A stretch of DNA of 49,883 bases from Oscillospiraceae bacterium. GTDB lineage: Bacteria; Bacillota; Clostridia; Oscillospirales; Acutalibacteraceae. Each line of letters starts with the position of its first letter. The stretch's first letter is position 1. A model generated the notes under the pieces. It did not search any database. It was given only the letters and a program-made list of their open reading frames with translations, and was not told the origin of the DNA. Where the stretch lies: NCBI GenBank assembly GCA_015065425.1, contig SVQH01000020.1, positions 1 to 49,883 of the forward strand, given 5' to 3'. A program made the position numbers and the translations under genes. This document shows, one piece after another, positions 7,860-16,207 of this stretch.

Positions 7860-8906
7860 TTATTTTTTCGGTATTTTTACAGTGAAAGTTGTTCCTTCTC
7901 CGAGTATACTTTCAACTTTGATTATACTGTTAGTAATATTAATGATTCTTTTTACGAGTGCAAGGCCGAGACCGTTTCCGTCAGTGGCTCTCGAAGTGTC
8001 GCACTGATAGAATTTTTCAAAAATCAGTTCTGTCTGCTCCTCCGGAATACCGCAACCCGTATCAGCAATTTTTACTACGGCAAATCTGTTTGTCTGTGTC
8101 AGAGAAACTGTAATTTTTCCGCCTTCGGGAGTAAACTTGAATGCATTTGATAAAAGGTTATTCCATACAATATTCAAAAGCTGTTCATTTGAATTGATGA
8201 GTATATTTTCGTTAATATCTGTGTCTATCTCAATATTATCCTTTTCCCAGATATCTTCAAAACCCAAAAGACATTCACATAACTGTTCACTTAAGTCGTA
8301 TTTTTTTATATCAGAAGGAATATTCTGATTTTCAAGCTGGTTCAGCTTTAATATGTTTGTGACAAGTTCAGTCATTTTTTTTGATGAATCCATAATTGCT
8401 TTTGAGTATTCAATTTGTTTGTTTTCAGTAATGGAAGTGTCCTGTAAAAGAGTGGCATAATTGCTCATAACGCTTAACGGCGTTTTCAGTTCATGAGAAA
8501 TATTGGATAACAGCGAAACTTTGAGGCTGTCAAGAGATGAAAGTTCATTTGTCATAAGATTGATATTATTAACGATTGTTGAAAATCGGGTAGGATAATA
8601 TCTTCTGTTGAGCTTTGCAGAAAAATCACCTTTCTTAATCCTGAGAAGAACCTCATTGATATCATTAATGGGCTTTTCAACACTTAGTTTTTTCCACACT
8701 GTTCCGATAACAGCAAAAATTACCGATATGAAAATGAGATTAAAAAAAGTAATTGGTGCGGCTCTTCTTAAATGCTCAATGGGTAATGCAAGGAAATGAT
8801 GAAAAACATAAAATGATGATACTGCTACAAGACCTGAAAACCAAAAAAATCCGATGAAAGTTATAACGAAGTTGAAAACAAGTCTACGCCTGGCTCTTTT
8901 TTTCAT
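7860..8906 (-). CDS. HAMP-containing sensor histidine kinase
   Basis: Histidine kinase of 348 aa. Two membrane segments (about 11-34 and 52-71) enclose only a short external loop, so the stimulus is probably sensed in or at the membrane. A HAMP-like linker (about 73-125, with PINDINEVLLRIKKGDFSAK) leads to the H-box (H138 in SNISHELKTPLSVM), then NNLLSNAFKFTPEGG, DTGCGIP, and DGNGLGLALVKRI. Its start overlaps the end of the upstream regulator gene by 23 nt. Architecture resembles small-loop kinases that respond to envelope stress, but no specific ligand is suggested. Confidence 0.92.
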   Translation of the reverse strand: MKKRARRRLVFNFVITFIGFFWFSGLVAVSSFYVFHHFLALPIEHLRRAAPITFFNLIFISVIFAVIGTVWKKLSVEKPINDINEVLLRIKKGDFSAKLNRRYYPTRFSTIVNNINLMTNELSSLDSLKVSLLSNISHELKTPLSVMSNYATLLQDTSITENKQIEYSKAIMDSSKKMTELVTNILKLNQLENQNIPSDIKKYDLSEQLCECLLGFEDIWEKDNIEIDTDINENILINSNEQLLNIVWNNLLSNAFKFTPEGGKITVSLTQTNRFAVVKIADTGCGIPEEQTELIFEKFYQCDTSRATDGNGLGLALVKRIINITNSIIKVESILGEGTTFTVKIPKK

Positions 8907-9576
8907 TCTTAAGCACCGCCTTATATCCGAGTCCTCTTACCGTTACAATTTCAAATGCATCGCAATCTGCAAGTTTTGCTCTGAGTTTAGTCATGTAAAC
9001 ATCAACGGTACGTGTTCCGGATTCTGTATCTGCTTCCCAGAATTCATCCATGAGCTGTGAGCGGGTAAAAGCTTTTTTCGGATATGAAAGAAGCTTGTAC
9101 AGCAGACTGAACTCTCTTGCTGTCAGAGATATTTCTTCACCGTTAAGATAAGCAGTATATTCATTGATGTTCATTGTAAAGTTACCAACAGTCAGAATCT
9201 TACTGTTGTTTATACCCGCTCTTCTTAGTATTGCACCGATTTTTAACAGTAACTCGTCGAGGTCTATAGGTTTTACCATATAATCGTCTATTCCGACCTT
9301 ATATCCTTTTTCCTTGGAAGCAAAGTCATCCCTTGCAGTAACAAAGAGAATTGGTATGGTATCGTTGATTTTCCTTACATTTTTTGCAAATTCAAATCCG
9401 TCGATATCAGGCATCATTATATCGGAAATGATAATGTCAAATACTGTTTCGTATAAAGCAATAAATGCATCTTCGGCATTAAAACAGCCTACTGTATTAT
9501 ATCCGTGCTGATTGAGATAGGAGCAAAATGACTTATTGAGAGCTTTATCATCTTCAACTATTAGAATATTAAACAT
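8884..9576 (-). CDS. OmpR/PhoB-family response regulator
   Basis: Response regulator of 230 aa. Receiver: E8-D9-D10 pocket, phospho-acceptor D52 in IISDIMMPDIDG, FVTARD, and MVKPIDLDELLLKI lysine. The winged-helix domain (about 128-224) includes LTAREFSLLYKLLS, RTVDVYMTKLRAKL and VRGLGYKAVL, all OmpR hallmarks. It is first in its operon, with the kinase overlapping its 3' end. A GGAGG precedes the ATG. Its upstream region has TAACA half-sites 11 bp apart, suggesting autoregulation. Confidence 0.93.
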   Translation of the reverse strand: MFNILIVEDDKALNKSFCSYLNQHGYNTVGCFNAEDAFIALYETVFDIIISDIMMPDIDGFEFAKNVRKINDTIPILFVTARDDFASKEKGYKVGIDDYMVKPIDLDELLLKIGAILRRAGINNSKILTVGNFTMNINEYTAYLNGEEISLTAREFSLLYKLLSYPKKAFTRSQLMDEFWEADTESGTRTVDVYMTKLRAKLADCDAFEIVTVRGLGYKAVLKNEKKSQA

Positions 9577-9621
9577 TACATGACCTCCGCAAATAATATT
9601 TATGTTATTATAACACTATTT

Positions 9622-9638
9622 TGTTAATATAATGTTAG
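9622..9638. promoter_or_regulatory. PhoP-box-like direct repeats upstream of the regulator gene
   Basis: Read on the minus strand, CTAACA (9638-9633) and TTAACA (9627-9622) are separated by 5 bp, an 11-bp period. This resembles the TT(A/T)ACA half-sites of Bacillus PhoP-type regulators. They lie just upstream of a TATAAT-like -10 near 9610-9615 on the minus strand. Binding by the encoded regulator is inferred. Confidence 0.35.
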
Positions 9639-9644
9639 ATAATT

Positions 9645-9677
9645 AAAAAAACTGCCGAAAAACAGTGCTTTCGGCAG
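9645..9677 (-). terminator. Terminator of the glycoside hydrolase family 3 gene
   Basis: A 9-bp perfect stem (CTGCCGAAA 9652-9660 with TTTCGGCAG 9669-9677) and 8-nt loop, followed on the minus strand by six T (9650-9645). It lies 10 nt past the stop codon of the gene at 9687. Confidence 0.85.
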
Positions 9678-9686
9678 GAAATTCAA

Positions 9687-12146
9687 TCAGATGGATTTTA
9701 ATAAAGGCGGTAGTTTTGTTATAGCGGGTCCGATTCTTGCAATGATTTTCATAAGTCCCTTAAAACTTGATTTGTCATCATTAAGAATCATAAGAAGACC
9801 TTCTGCCATCTGTTCTGAGAAGACTCCCATGCTCATTGCAATAAAGTTTCTTATGGGAATCTGAGTAGCCATTGCTGCCAGCATTTTTCCGTCACCGTTG
9901 GCATCTGAACCGTTCTTTGACATAATACCTTCAATAAGGGAGCATATTTTTCCGCCCCATTTTGTATGTCTTGCATCATCAAGACAACAGTAGATATCAA
10001 TGGGCTTTGATGTATCTCTTTCGGATGCGGGAAGTTTTCTTCCGAGAACTGCTTCAAACTGAGTGCCACTCATGCCGTTTGAATCGGCTGTATAGTAAGC
10101 GGGTGCTGTTGATGAATAATCGGGAATTGCATCAGTACAATCAGAATTAACAGTAACTGTCTTTGAAAGTCTGATATCTCTTGAAGAAGCACCTGCAAGT
10201 ATATCAAATTCGCCGCTTTCAACCTGGAATTTGCCGGTATTTACATTGAAGAAAGCAAAATCTCTCTGTGAAAGAGTGAAAATTATTTCTTTTTCTTCTC
10301 CCGCATTCAGGAAAACTTTTTTGAATGCCTTAAGTTCTTTGTCGGGACGGAAAATGGTAGATTCTTTATCCGCAACATAAAGCTGAACAACTTCAGCACC
10401 TGCGACAGAGCCGATATTTTTTACCTTGAATTTTACTGTAAGAGATTCTGTATCTTTGACAGATTCTTTTGAAACAGAAATATCACTGTAAGAAAATTCT
10501 GTATATGAAAGGCCGAAACCGAAGGGGAAAAGAACATCTTTTCTTGCTTTATCATAATATCTGTAACCGATGTACACAGATTCTCTGTGTTCGCTTGTAA
10601 CAGGACCGCCGGGATAGTTTCCGAAGGTCGGATTGTCAGAAAATGAAAGAGGATATGTTTCAGATGTCTTGCCTGAGGGATTAATAGCACCTGTAAGAAT
10701 GTTTGCAACAGCACTTCCTGTTGCCTGTCCGCCCAGTCCCGAATTGAGAAGTGCTTTGACTTCATTAATCCAGGGCAGATTAATAACACTGCCGCCTGCA
10801 AGAACTACAGCAGTATTATTGTTAACTTTTGCAATTTCGCTTACGAGGGCATTGTGAGATTTCGGCATGTCAATATCGATTCTGTCATAGCCTTCACCTT
10901 CAAATTCTTCTGTAAGTCCTACAAAAACGAGAGCGATGTCAGCATTTTCAGCAGCCTTTTTTGCTTCAGTAAACAGTGTTTCGTTAATTTCATCCTTGCT
11001 CTTTTCATAGCCTTTTGCATATACTACATCGACACCGAGCTTTTTGAGTTCTTCGAGAGCATTATCAAGTCTTGTGGGATTGATTACGGATGAACCTGCC
11101 CCCTGAAAACGCGGAGCTGCTGCAAGTTCTCCTATTACGGCAACCTTTGAACCCTTTTTGAGAGGCAGGATATTGTCATCATTTTTAAGAAGAACCATAG
11201 AGCCTTCTGCAACTTTTCTTGCAATTTCGTGATGCTTGTCAAAGGAGAAATCACATCCTTTTTCAAGTGCGGGCTTAGCTTTAATAATAAGATCAACAAC
11301 TGTGTCAGCTCTTTTATCAAGTACATCCTCTGAAAGTTCTCCGTTTTTAACTGCGTCTATAATTTTTTTTGTGTTATAGCCGCCTGAAGAGGGCATTTCA
11401 AGGTCTGTACCGCAATTAAGTCCGGGAATTCTGTCAACGGATGACCCCCAGTCGGTTACTATAAGACCGTCAAAGCCCCACTCTTTTCTGAGCACTTTTT
11501 CCTGAAGATATTCATTCTGTGAAGCATATTCGCCGTTTATTCTGTTGTATGAATTCATGACAGTCCAGGGTTTTGCTTCTTTTACGCATATTTCAAAAGC
11601 TGTGAGATAAAGCTCTCTCAATGCTCTTTCATCAACAACTTCGTCAACTATCATTCTGTATGCCTCCTGTGAGTTACATGCAAAATGCTTAAGAGAAGTG
11701 CCGATACCTTTAGATTGTACACCCTTTACAAGTCCTGCGGCAAGTTTACCTGCAAGAACGGGGTCTTCGCTGAAATATTCAAAATTTCTTCCGCACACGG
11801 GAGAACGTTTTATGTTCATTCCGGGACCGAGAATAACAGAAACTTTTTCTTTAAGGCATTCTTCACCGAGAGCTTCACCTGCAAGAGTAAGAAGGTCGGG
11901 ATCCCATGAGCATGAGGAAGTGGATGCGGGCGGGAAGCAGGTTGAGGGAACAGAATTGCTGAGGTCAATTCCGTTTGATGCCTTTTTGTCCTCATTTTTC
12001 TTTCTGAGGCCGTGAGGACCGTCTGTTATGTTAATTGAAGGAAGTCCGAGTGTTTCATCACCCTGTGAGTGCCAATAATCAAGACCTGACACAAAAGCAG
12101 CCTTTTGTTCAAGGGTCATTTTTTTAATAATTTCGGGGTGTTTCAA
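9687..12146 (-). CDS. Glycoside hydrolase family 3 (beta-glucosidase-like)
   Basis: Retaining exo-glycosidase of 819 aa, most like beta-glucosidases. The N-terminal (alpha/beta)8 domain carries ITDGPHGLR, the KHFACNSQE substrate-binding block and the nucleophile D232 in GLIVTDWGSS. The alpha/beta sandwich follows (LKKGSKVAVIGELA). The fibronectin III-like domain is at about 560-680 (AGAEVVQLYVAD, FDILAGASSRDI). No signal peptide, so it probably acts on imported oligosaccharides. The start is TTG at 12146 with GGAG 8 nt upstream. The last about 120 residues (YYCCLDDARHTKWGG-like onwards; two hydrophobic helices) extend beyond the usual family end. Exact sugar specificity cannot be read. Confidence 0.92.
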   Translation of the reverse strand: MKHPEIIKKMTLEQKAAFVSGLDYWHSQGDETLGLPSINITDGPHGLRKKNEDKKASNGIDLSNSVPSTCFPPASTSSCSWDPDLLTLAGEALGEECLKEKVSVILGPGMNIKRSPVCGRNFEYFSEDPVLAGKLAAGLVKGVQSKGIGTSLKHFACNSQEAYRMIVDEVVDERALRELYLTAFEICVKEAKPWTVMNSYNRINGEYASQNEYLQEKVLRKEWGFDGLIVTDWGSSVDRIPGLNCGTDLEMPSSGGYNTKKIIDAVKNGELSEDVLDKRADTVVDLIIKAKPALEKGCDFSFDKHHEIARKVAEGSMVLLKNDDNILPLKKGSKVAVIGELAAAPRFQGAGSSVINPTRLDNALEELKKLGVDVVYAKGYEKSKDEINETLFTEAKKAAENADIALVFVGLTEEFEGEGYDRIDIDMPKSHNALVSEIAKVNNNTAVVLAGGSVINLPWINEVKALLNSGLGGQATGSAVANILTGAINPSGKTSETYPLSFSDNPTFGNYPGGPVTSEHRESVYIGYRYYDKARKDVLFPFGFGLSYTEFSYSDISVSKESVKDTESLTVKFKVKNIGSVAGAEVVQLYVADKESTIFRPDKELKAFKKVFLNAGEEKEIIFTLSQRDFAFFNVNTGKFQVESGEFDILAGASSRDIRLSKTVTVNSDCTDAIPDYSSTAPAYYTADSNGMSGTQFEAVLGRKLPASERDTSKPIDIYCCLDDARHTKWGGKICSLIEGIMSKNGSDANGDGKMLAAMATQIPIRNFIAMSMGVFSEQMAEGLLMILNDDKSSFKGLMKIIARIGPAITKLPPLLKSI

Positions 12147-12179
12147 AAGAATTCTCCTTTCAGAATTTTCTCATTATAT

Positions 12180-12209
12180 AATATACTATAATTTGGCATA
12201 ATAAGTCAA
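12180..12209 (-). promoter_or_regulatory. Promoter of the glycoside hydrolase family 3 gene
   Basis: Minus strand TTGACT (12209-12204), 18 nt, TATATT (12185-12180). The -35 directly follows the U-tract of the upstream gene's terminator. Confidence 0.55.
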
Positions 12210-12242
12210 TAAAAATAAAAGGTGCCGCTAAAAAACGGCACC
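12210..12242 (-). terminator. Terminator of the glycerophosphodiesterase gene
   Basis: GGTGCCG (12221-12227) pairs with CGGCACC (12236-12242) around an 8-nt A-rich loop; the minus strand then runs TTTTATTTTT. It ends exactly where the next gene's promoter begins. Confidence 0.8.
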
Positions 12243-12255
12243 GTAAGATTGTTCG

Positions 12256-13104
12256 TTAATTTACAAAGATATCAGTTTCAATATATCTTATGCCCATGTC
12301 ATAAAGCATTTTTGCATCTTCAAGCTCATTTACTGTCCAGAAAGAACAGCAGACACCTGCATCAATGGCAAGTTGAATGGACTGCTGATTATTGCTTTCA
12401 AAATCGGGAGAGAGCCAGCATTCGGAATTGAGAGCTTCAACCTTTGCTATTGTCTCGGGAGTGATGGTATCGCAGAGATACCAGAGTTCAATTCCGCTGT
12501 TCATGGCATCTACGACCTGAAGCTGTTCATAGGAGAAACTTATGATGATTGCCTGTTCTTCCATGTTTCTTTCCTTGACTGCATCAACGACCTTATAAAG
12601 CATATCAAGGTTATCGCCTTTGATTTCAATCTGAGGACGTGTTGATGTTCCCACGAAAATGTCAAGATATTCATCAAGTGTTGCAATTCTGAGATTCTCA
12701 TATTTCCAGAAATTTGCCCCCCATTTATAGGAGAACGTTTTCAATTCTTCGACTGTGTATTCGGAAATTTCACCTATTTCACAGAAAAGTGAGCCTGTAT
12801 CACTGTTGTGATTGAGTACCCATTCATTATCTTTAGTAAGCTGAATGTCACATTCAGCAGTATAATAACCGTATTCGACAGCCTTTTCATAAGCAGGAAG
12901 TGAATTTTCGGGAGCCTCTGCCCAAACACCTCTGTGTGCGGTAAGAAAAACAGGATCTTCGGGTGAACCTATACCGTTTTCACTGAGAGAAATGAGCTCC
13001 TTGGGCTGATTGAAAATTTTAACTATATGTATAAAAGGCAGAAACGGACAAAGGTATAAGGGAACAAGAATTAACGAAATTATTTTATTGAGAACGAAAG
13101 ACAT
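12256..13104 (-). CDS. Membrane-anchored glycerophosphodiester phosphodiesterase
   Basis: GDPD-family enzyme (282 aa from the chosen start) that splits glycerophosphodiesters into glycerol-3-phosphate and an alcohol. Catalytic signatures are visible: H57-R58 in LTAHRGVWAEAPENS, the metal-binding E-x-D in TAECDIQLT, and the HNSDTG histidine. An N-terminal hydrophobic segment (about 5-30) anchors it in the membrane. ATG at 13104 is chosen because GAGG lies 8 nt upstream and the longer reading to 13158 would begin inside the -35 hexamer of the gene's own promoter. Possible role in phospholipid or teichoic-acid headgroup recycling. Confidence 0.87.
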   Translation of the reverse strand: MSFVLNKIISLILVPLYLCPFLPFIHIVKIFNQPKELISLSENGIGSPEDPVFLTAHRGVWAEAPENSLPAYEKAVEYGYYTAECDIQLTKDNEWVLNHNSDTGSLFCEIGEISEYTVEELKTFSYKWGANFWKYENLRIATLDEYLDIFVGTSTRPQIEIKGDNLDMLYKVVDAVKERNMEEQAIIISFSYEQLQVVDAMNSGIELWYLCDTITPETIAKVEALNSECWLSPDFESNNQQSIQLAIDAGVCCSFWTVNELEDAKMLYDMGIRYIETDIFVN

Positions 13105-13129
13105 AAGCTGCACCTCACATTTTTTTACA

Positions 13130-13158
13130 ATTATATCAGCAAAAATAACCTTTGTCAA
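13130..13158 (-). promoter_or_regulatory. Consensus promoter for the glycerophosphodiesterase gene
   Basis: Minus strand TTGACA (13158-13153), 17 nt, TATAAT (13135-13130): a perfect sigma-A consensus. It is back-to-back with the SCIFF promoter starting at 13202. Confidence 0.8.
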
Positions 13159-13201
13159 TTTTAATAAGTTGATAATTTAATTAATAAAATTTACTTGTTT
13201 A

Positions 13202-13230
13202 TTGACTTATGAGAAAAGTTGTGATAAACT
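13202..13230 (+). promoter_or_regulatory. Promoter of the SCIFF operon
   Basis: TTGACT (13202-13207), 17 nt, TAAACT (13225-13230) with an extended TGA just before the -10. About 30 nt of leader precede the SCIFF start. Confidence 0.65.
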
Positions 13231-13262
13231 AAGAAAAAACATAATATCGGAGGATATATAAT

Positions 13263-13409
13263 ATGAAAATTCAGACTATTGAAACAAAGAATCTTTGTGA
13301 AAGTGCTGTAAACGGCGGTTGTGGTGAATGTCAGACTTCATGCCAGTCTGCTTGTAAGACTAGCTGCGGTATTGCAAATCAGCAGTGCGAAAACAAGGTT
13401 GAAGAATAA
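13263..13409 (+). CDS. SCIFF ranthipeptide precursor (six-cysteines-in-forty-five family)
   Basis: A 48-codon gene with GGAGG 9 nt upstream. The peptide has the diagnostic core GCGECQTSCQSACKTSCG followed by ANQQCE. Cysteines are at 20, 23, 27, 31, 35 and 42, matching the six conserved SCIFF cysteines, plus an unusual seventh at position 12 in the leader part. SCIFF peptides are ribosomally made and receive cysteine thioether crosslinks from a dedicated radical-SAM enzyme, which is the next gene. The function of the mature product in Clostridia is unknown. Identification rests on the near-identical core motif and the maturase neighbour. Confidence 0.93.
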   Translation: MKIQTIETKNLCESAVNGGCGECQTSCQSACKTSCGIANQQCENKVEE

Positions 13410-13431
13410 TTTTTTATCAAGTTGCAAATCT

Positions 13432-13456
13432 TGCCGCCATTCGGGCGGCATTTTTT
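13432..13456 (+). terminator. Intercistronic terminator/attenuator between SCIFF precursor and maturase
   Basis: TGCCGCC (13432-13438) pairs with GGCGGCA (13444-13450) around a 5-nt loop, followed by six T. It sits between the precursor stop (13409) and the maturase start (13476) with no new promoter seen, so partial read-through would give excess precursor over enzyme. Confidence 0.8.
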
Positions 13457-13475
13457 GTGAAACGGAGACGATATT

Positions 13476-14861
13476 ATGATACATTCATATAAACTCGGCG
13501 GTATGAATATTGTTCTTGATATTTGCTCAGGCTCTGTTCATGTTGTCGATGATGTTGTTTATGATATAATTAATATGTATGAAAATTCTTCAGTCGGTGA
13601 AATTATTGCTGAAATTCTGAAGAAATATCCCGATAATAAAGAGGTTACAAAAGAAGAAATTGAAGATTGCTGCAGACAGATAGAAGAGCTTAAATCTGCA
13701 GGTAAGCTTTTTACTCCCGATACCTTCAGACCCATTGCAGGAGAGCTTAAAAAAAGAACATCGGGTGTAGTAAAAGCACTTTGCCTTCATATTGCACACA
13801 CATGTAATCTTAACTGTTCATACTGTTTTGCAAGTCAGGGTAAATACCATGGAGACAGAGCCGTTATGAGCTTTGAAGTCGGAAAAAGAGCTCTCGATTT
13901 CCTTGTTGAAAATTCAGGCACAAGAAAAAATCTTGAGGTTGACTTTTTCGGTGGTGAACCTCTGATGAATTTTACTGTTGTAAAACAGCTTGTTGAATAT
14001 GCAAGAAGCATTGAAAAGGAAAAAGGTAAGAATTTCCGTTTTACACTTACCACAAACGGTATGCTTATTGATGACGATGTTATAGATTTTTCAAACCGTG
14101 AAATGAGTAATGTAGTTTTAAGCCTTGACGGCAGAAAAGATATTCATGACCGTTTCAGAGTGGACTATCAGGGCAGAGGCTCATGGGAACAGATAGTTCC
14201 GAAGTTTCAGAAGTTTGTAAAAGAACGCGGTAACAAAAATTATTATATGAGAGGCACCTTTACCCACAGAAATCCTGATTTTCTTGAAGATATCAGGACT
14301 ATGCTCGACCTCGGCTTTACTGAGCTCAGTATGGAGCCTGTTGTCTGTGCTTCGGATGACCCCTCAGCTCTTACGGAAGAGGATAAGCCCGTTGTAATGG
14401 AGCAGTATGAGAAACTTGCAGAACTTATGTTAAAACGCCATCGCGAAGGAAGTCCTTTTGCTTTCTATCATTACATGATAGACCTTAAAGGTGGTCCTTG
14501 CATCTATAAGAGAGTTTCGGGCTGTGGTTCGGGAACGGAATATATGGCTGTAACTCCCTGGGGAGATTTATATCCCTGTCATCAGTTTGTGGGTGAAGAT
14601 AAATTCCGTCTCGGAAGTGTTTTTGAAGGTGTTACAAATACAGAAATTCAGGATGAATTCATGTCCTGCAATGTATATACTCGTCCTGAATGCAGTGACT
14701 GCTGGGCTAAGCTTTATTGTTCAGGCGGATGTGCTGCAAATGCATATCATGCTACAGGTTCAGTGAAGGGTGTATATTCCTACGGATGTGACCTTTTCAG
14801 AAAAAGAATGGAATGTGCAATTATGCTTGAAGCCGCAAAGACTCTTGAAGGCAACGAATGA
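13476..14861 (+). CDS. SCIFF maturase, radical SAM/SPASM thioether synthase
   Basis: Radical S-adenosylmethionine enzyme of 461 aa that installs thioether crosslinks in the SCIFF peptide. The first about 90 residues resemble a PqqD-like RiPP recognition element (VVDDVVYDIINMYE). The radical SAM cluster motif is C110-x3-C114-x2-C117 (TCNLNCSYCFA). The C-terminal SPASM/twitch region has many cysteines, including CGSGTEY, LYPCHQF, CSDCWAKLYCSGGC and GCDLFRKRMEC, enough for two auxiliary [4Fe-4S] clusters. The stop overlaps the next start (ATGA), so the maturase and the decarboxylase-like gene are translationally coupled. Confidence 0.95.
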   Translation: MIHSYKLGGMNIVLDICSGSVHVVDDVVYDIINMYENSSVGEIIAEILKKYPDNKEVTKEEIEDCCRQIEELKSAGKLFTPDTFRPIAGELKKRTSGVVKALCLHIAHTCNLNCSYCFASQGKYHGDRAVMSFEVGKRALDFLVENSGTRKNLEVDFFGGEPLMNFTVVKQLVEYARSIEKEKGKNFRFTLTTNGMLIDDDVIDFSNREMSNVVLSLDGRKDIHDRFRVDYQGRGSWEQIVPKFQKFVKERGNKNYYMRGTFTHRNPDFLEDIRTMLDLGFTELSMEPVVCASDDPSALTEEDKPVVMEQYEKLAELMLKRHREGSPFAFYHYMIDLKGGPCIYKRVSGCGSGTEYMAVTPWGDLYPCHQFVGEDKFRLGSVFEGVTNTEIQDEFMSCNVYTRPECSDCWAKLYCSGGCAANAYHATGSVKGVYSYGCDLFRKRMECAIMLEAAKTLEGNE

Positions 14862-16207
14862 TGAATACTCCCGTATATGATTTTATAAAAGAATATGCAG
14901 AAAAAAATACTGTCAGACTTCATGTTCCGGGACATAAAGGAAAAGCAGGGGAGTTTTGTGAAGCCTTTGATATAACGGAAATTGACGGTGCCGATGTCTT
15001 GTATCACGAGACGGGAATTCTTGCAGAAAGTCAGAAAAATGCTTCCGCGATTTTCGGTACAGCAAAAACTGTTTATTCTACAGAAGGTTCATCTCTTTGT
15101 ATAAGAGCAATGTTGACTCTCATAAAGATGCTGGCTGTCAAAAACGGAAGAAAACCTGTAATTGCTGCAGGACGAAACGCTCATAAAGTCTTTATGATTG
15201 CTTCCGCACTTCTTGATATCGAGGTACAATGGATTTTTCCCGAAAATAAAAACTCTGTAATCAGTGCTGATATTTCTACCGGGTATCTTGAAAGTTTTCT
15301 TGATAAAAAGTCAGAATTGCCGACAGCCGTATATATAACAAGCCCCGATTATCTCGGAAATCTGTCAGATATAAAAGGACTTGCTGAGGTATGTCATAAA
15401 AGGGGAGTTTTTCTCGCTGTGGACAATGCACATGGAGCATATCTTAATTTTCTGCATAAAAACAGACACCCGATTTTCCTCGGTGCAGATATCTGCTGTG
15501 ATTCTGCTCACAAAACTCTTCCCGTCTTGACAGGCGGTGCATATCTTCATATTTCTGAAACTGCTCCCTCTGAATTCAGGGAAAATGCCGAGAATGCTAT
15601 GTCGATTTTTGCATCAACAAGTCCCTCGTATCTGATATTGGCTTCTCTTGATAAAGTAAATGAATATCTTGAATACGGATTTGTACAGGGGCTCAGTGCA
15701 CTTATTGAAAGACTTGATACTCTTAAAAAAAATCTCATTTCAAGGGGCTATTCTCTTATCGGAAATGAACCTCTTAAAATTACTGTAGCAACGAAGTGTT
15801 ACGGTTATAAGGGTTTTGAACTGGCGGAAATATTGAGAAACAACGGTATAGAGTGTGAGTTTTATGACCCGGATTATACGGTAATGATGTTTACTGTGAA
15901 TAATAGTGAAGATGAAATTTCCCAAGTGGAAAAGGTTTTGCTTTCCCTTGAAAAAAAAGAAGAAATAAGTTGTATTTTTCCGAAAAATCCGATTCTTTCA
16001 AGAAAGTTAAGCATAAAAGAAGCTCTGTTTTCGCCCTCTGAAGAAATAAAAACCGAAGATGCAGTCGGCAGAATACTTGCTTCTCCCTCGGTTACCTGTC
16101 CTCCCGCTGTTCCCATTGCAATTTCGGGTGAAGAGTTAAATGAAGAAGCGGTTAAATGCTTTTCGTATTACGGTATTGAAAAGATAAATGTTATAAAAGA
16201 GGTATAA
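14858..16207 (+). CDS. Orn/Lys/Arg decarboxylase-family PLP protein
   Basis: PLP-dependent fold-type-I protein of 449 aa from the group containing arginine/lysine/ornithine decarboxylases. Family signatures: RLHVPGHKG near the N-terminus, AVDNAHGAYL, and SAHKTLPVLTGGAYLH with the PLP lysine K219. The C-terminal domain is short (ending VPIAISGEELNEEAV, which is typical). It lacks the N-terminal receiver-like wing domain of inducible enterobacterial enzymes, as in Gram-positive SpeA/YaaO-like proteins. Two adjacent ATGs (14858, 14861) are possible. It is coupled to the SCIFF maturase, an interesting and unexplained linkage. Substrate not predictable. Confidence 0.88.
   Translation: MMNTPVYDFIKEYAEKNTVRLHVPGHKGKAGEFCEAFDITEIDGADVLYHETGILAESQKNASAIFGTAKTVYSTEGSSLCIRAMLTLIKMLAVKNGRKPVIAAGRNAHKVFMIASALLDIEVQWIFPENKNSVISADISTGYLESFLDKKSELPTAVYITSPDYLGNLSDIKGLAEVCHKRGVFLAVDNAHGAYLNFLHKNRHPIFLGADICCDSAHKTLPVLTGGAYLHISETAPSEFRENAENAMSIFASTSPSYLILASLDKVNEYLEYGFVQGLSALIERLDTLKKNLISRGYSLIGNEPLKITVATKCYGYKGFELAEILRNNGIECEFYDPDYTVMMFTVNNSEDEISQVEKVLLSLEKKEEISCIFPKNPILSRKLSIKEALFSPSEEIKTEDAVGRILASPSVTCPPAVPIAISGEELNEEAVKCFSYYGIEKINVIKEV

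Noticed and set aside
13105-13158. Extended start of the glycerophosphodiesterase
   Set aside because: The first codon would lie in the -35 of the gene's own consensus promoter; ATG 13104 has a good ribosome site.
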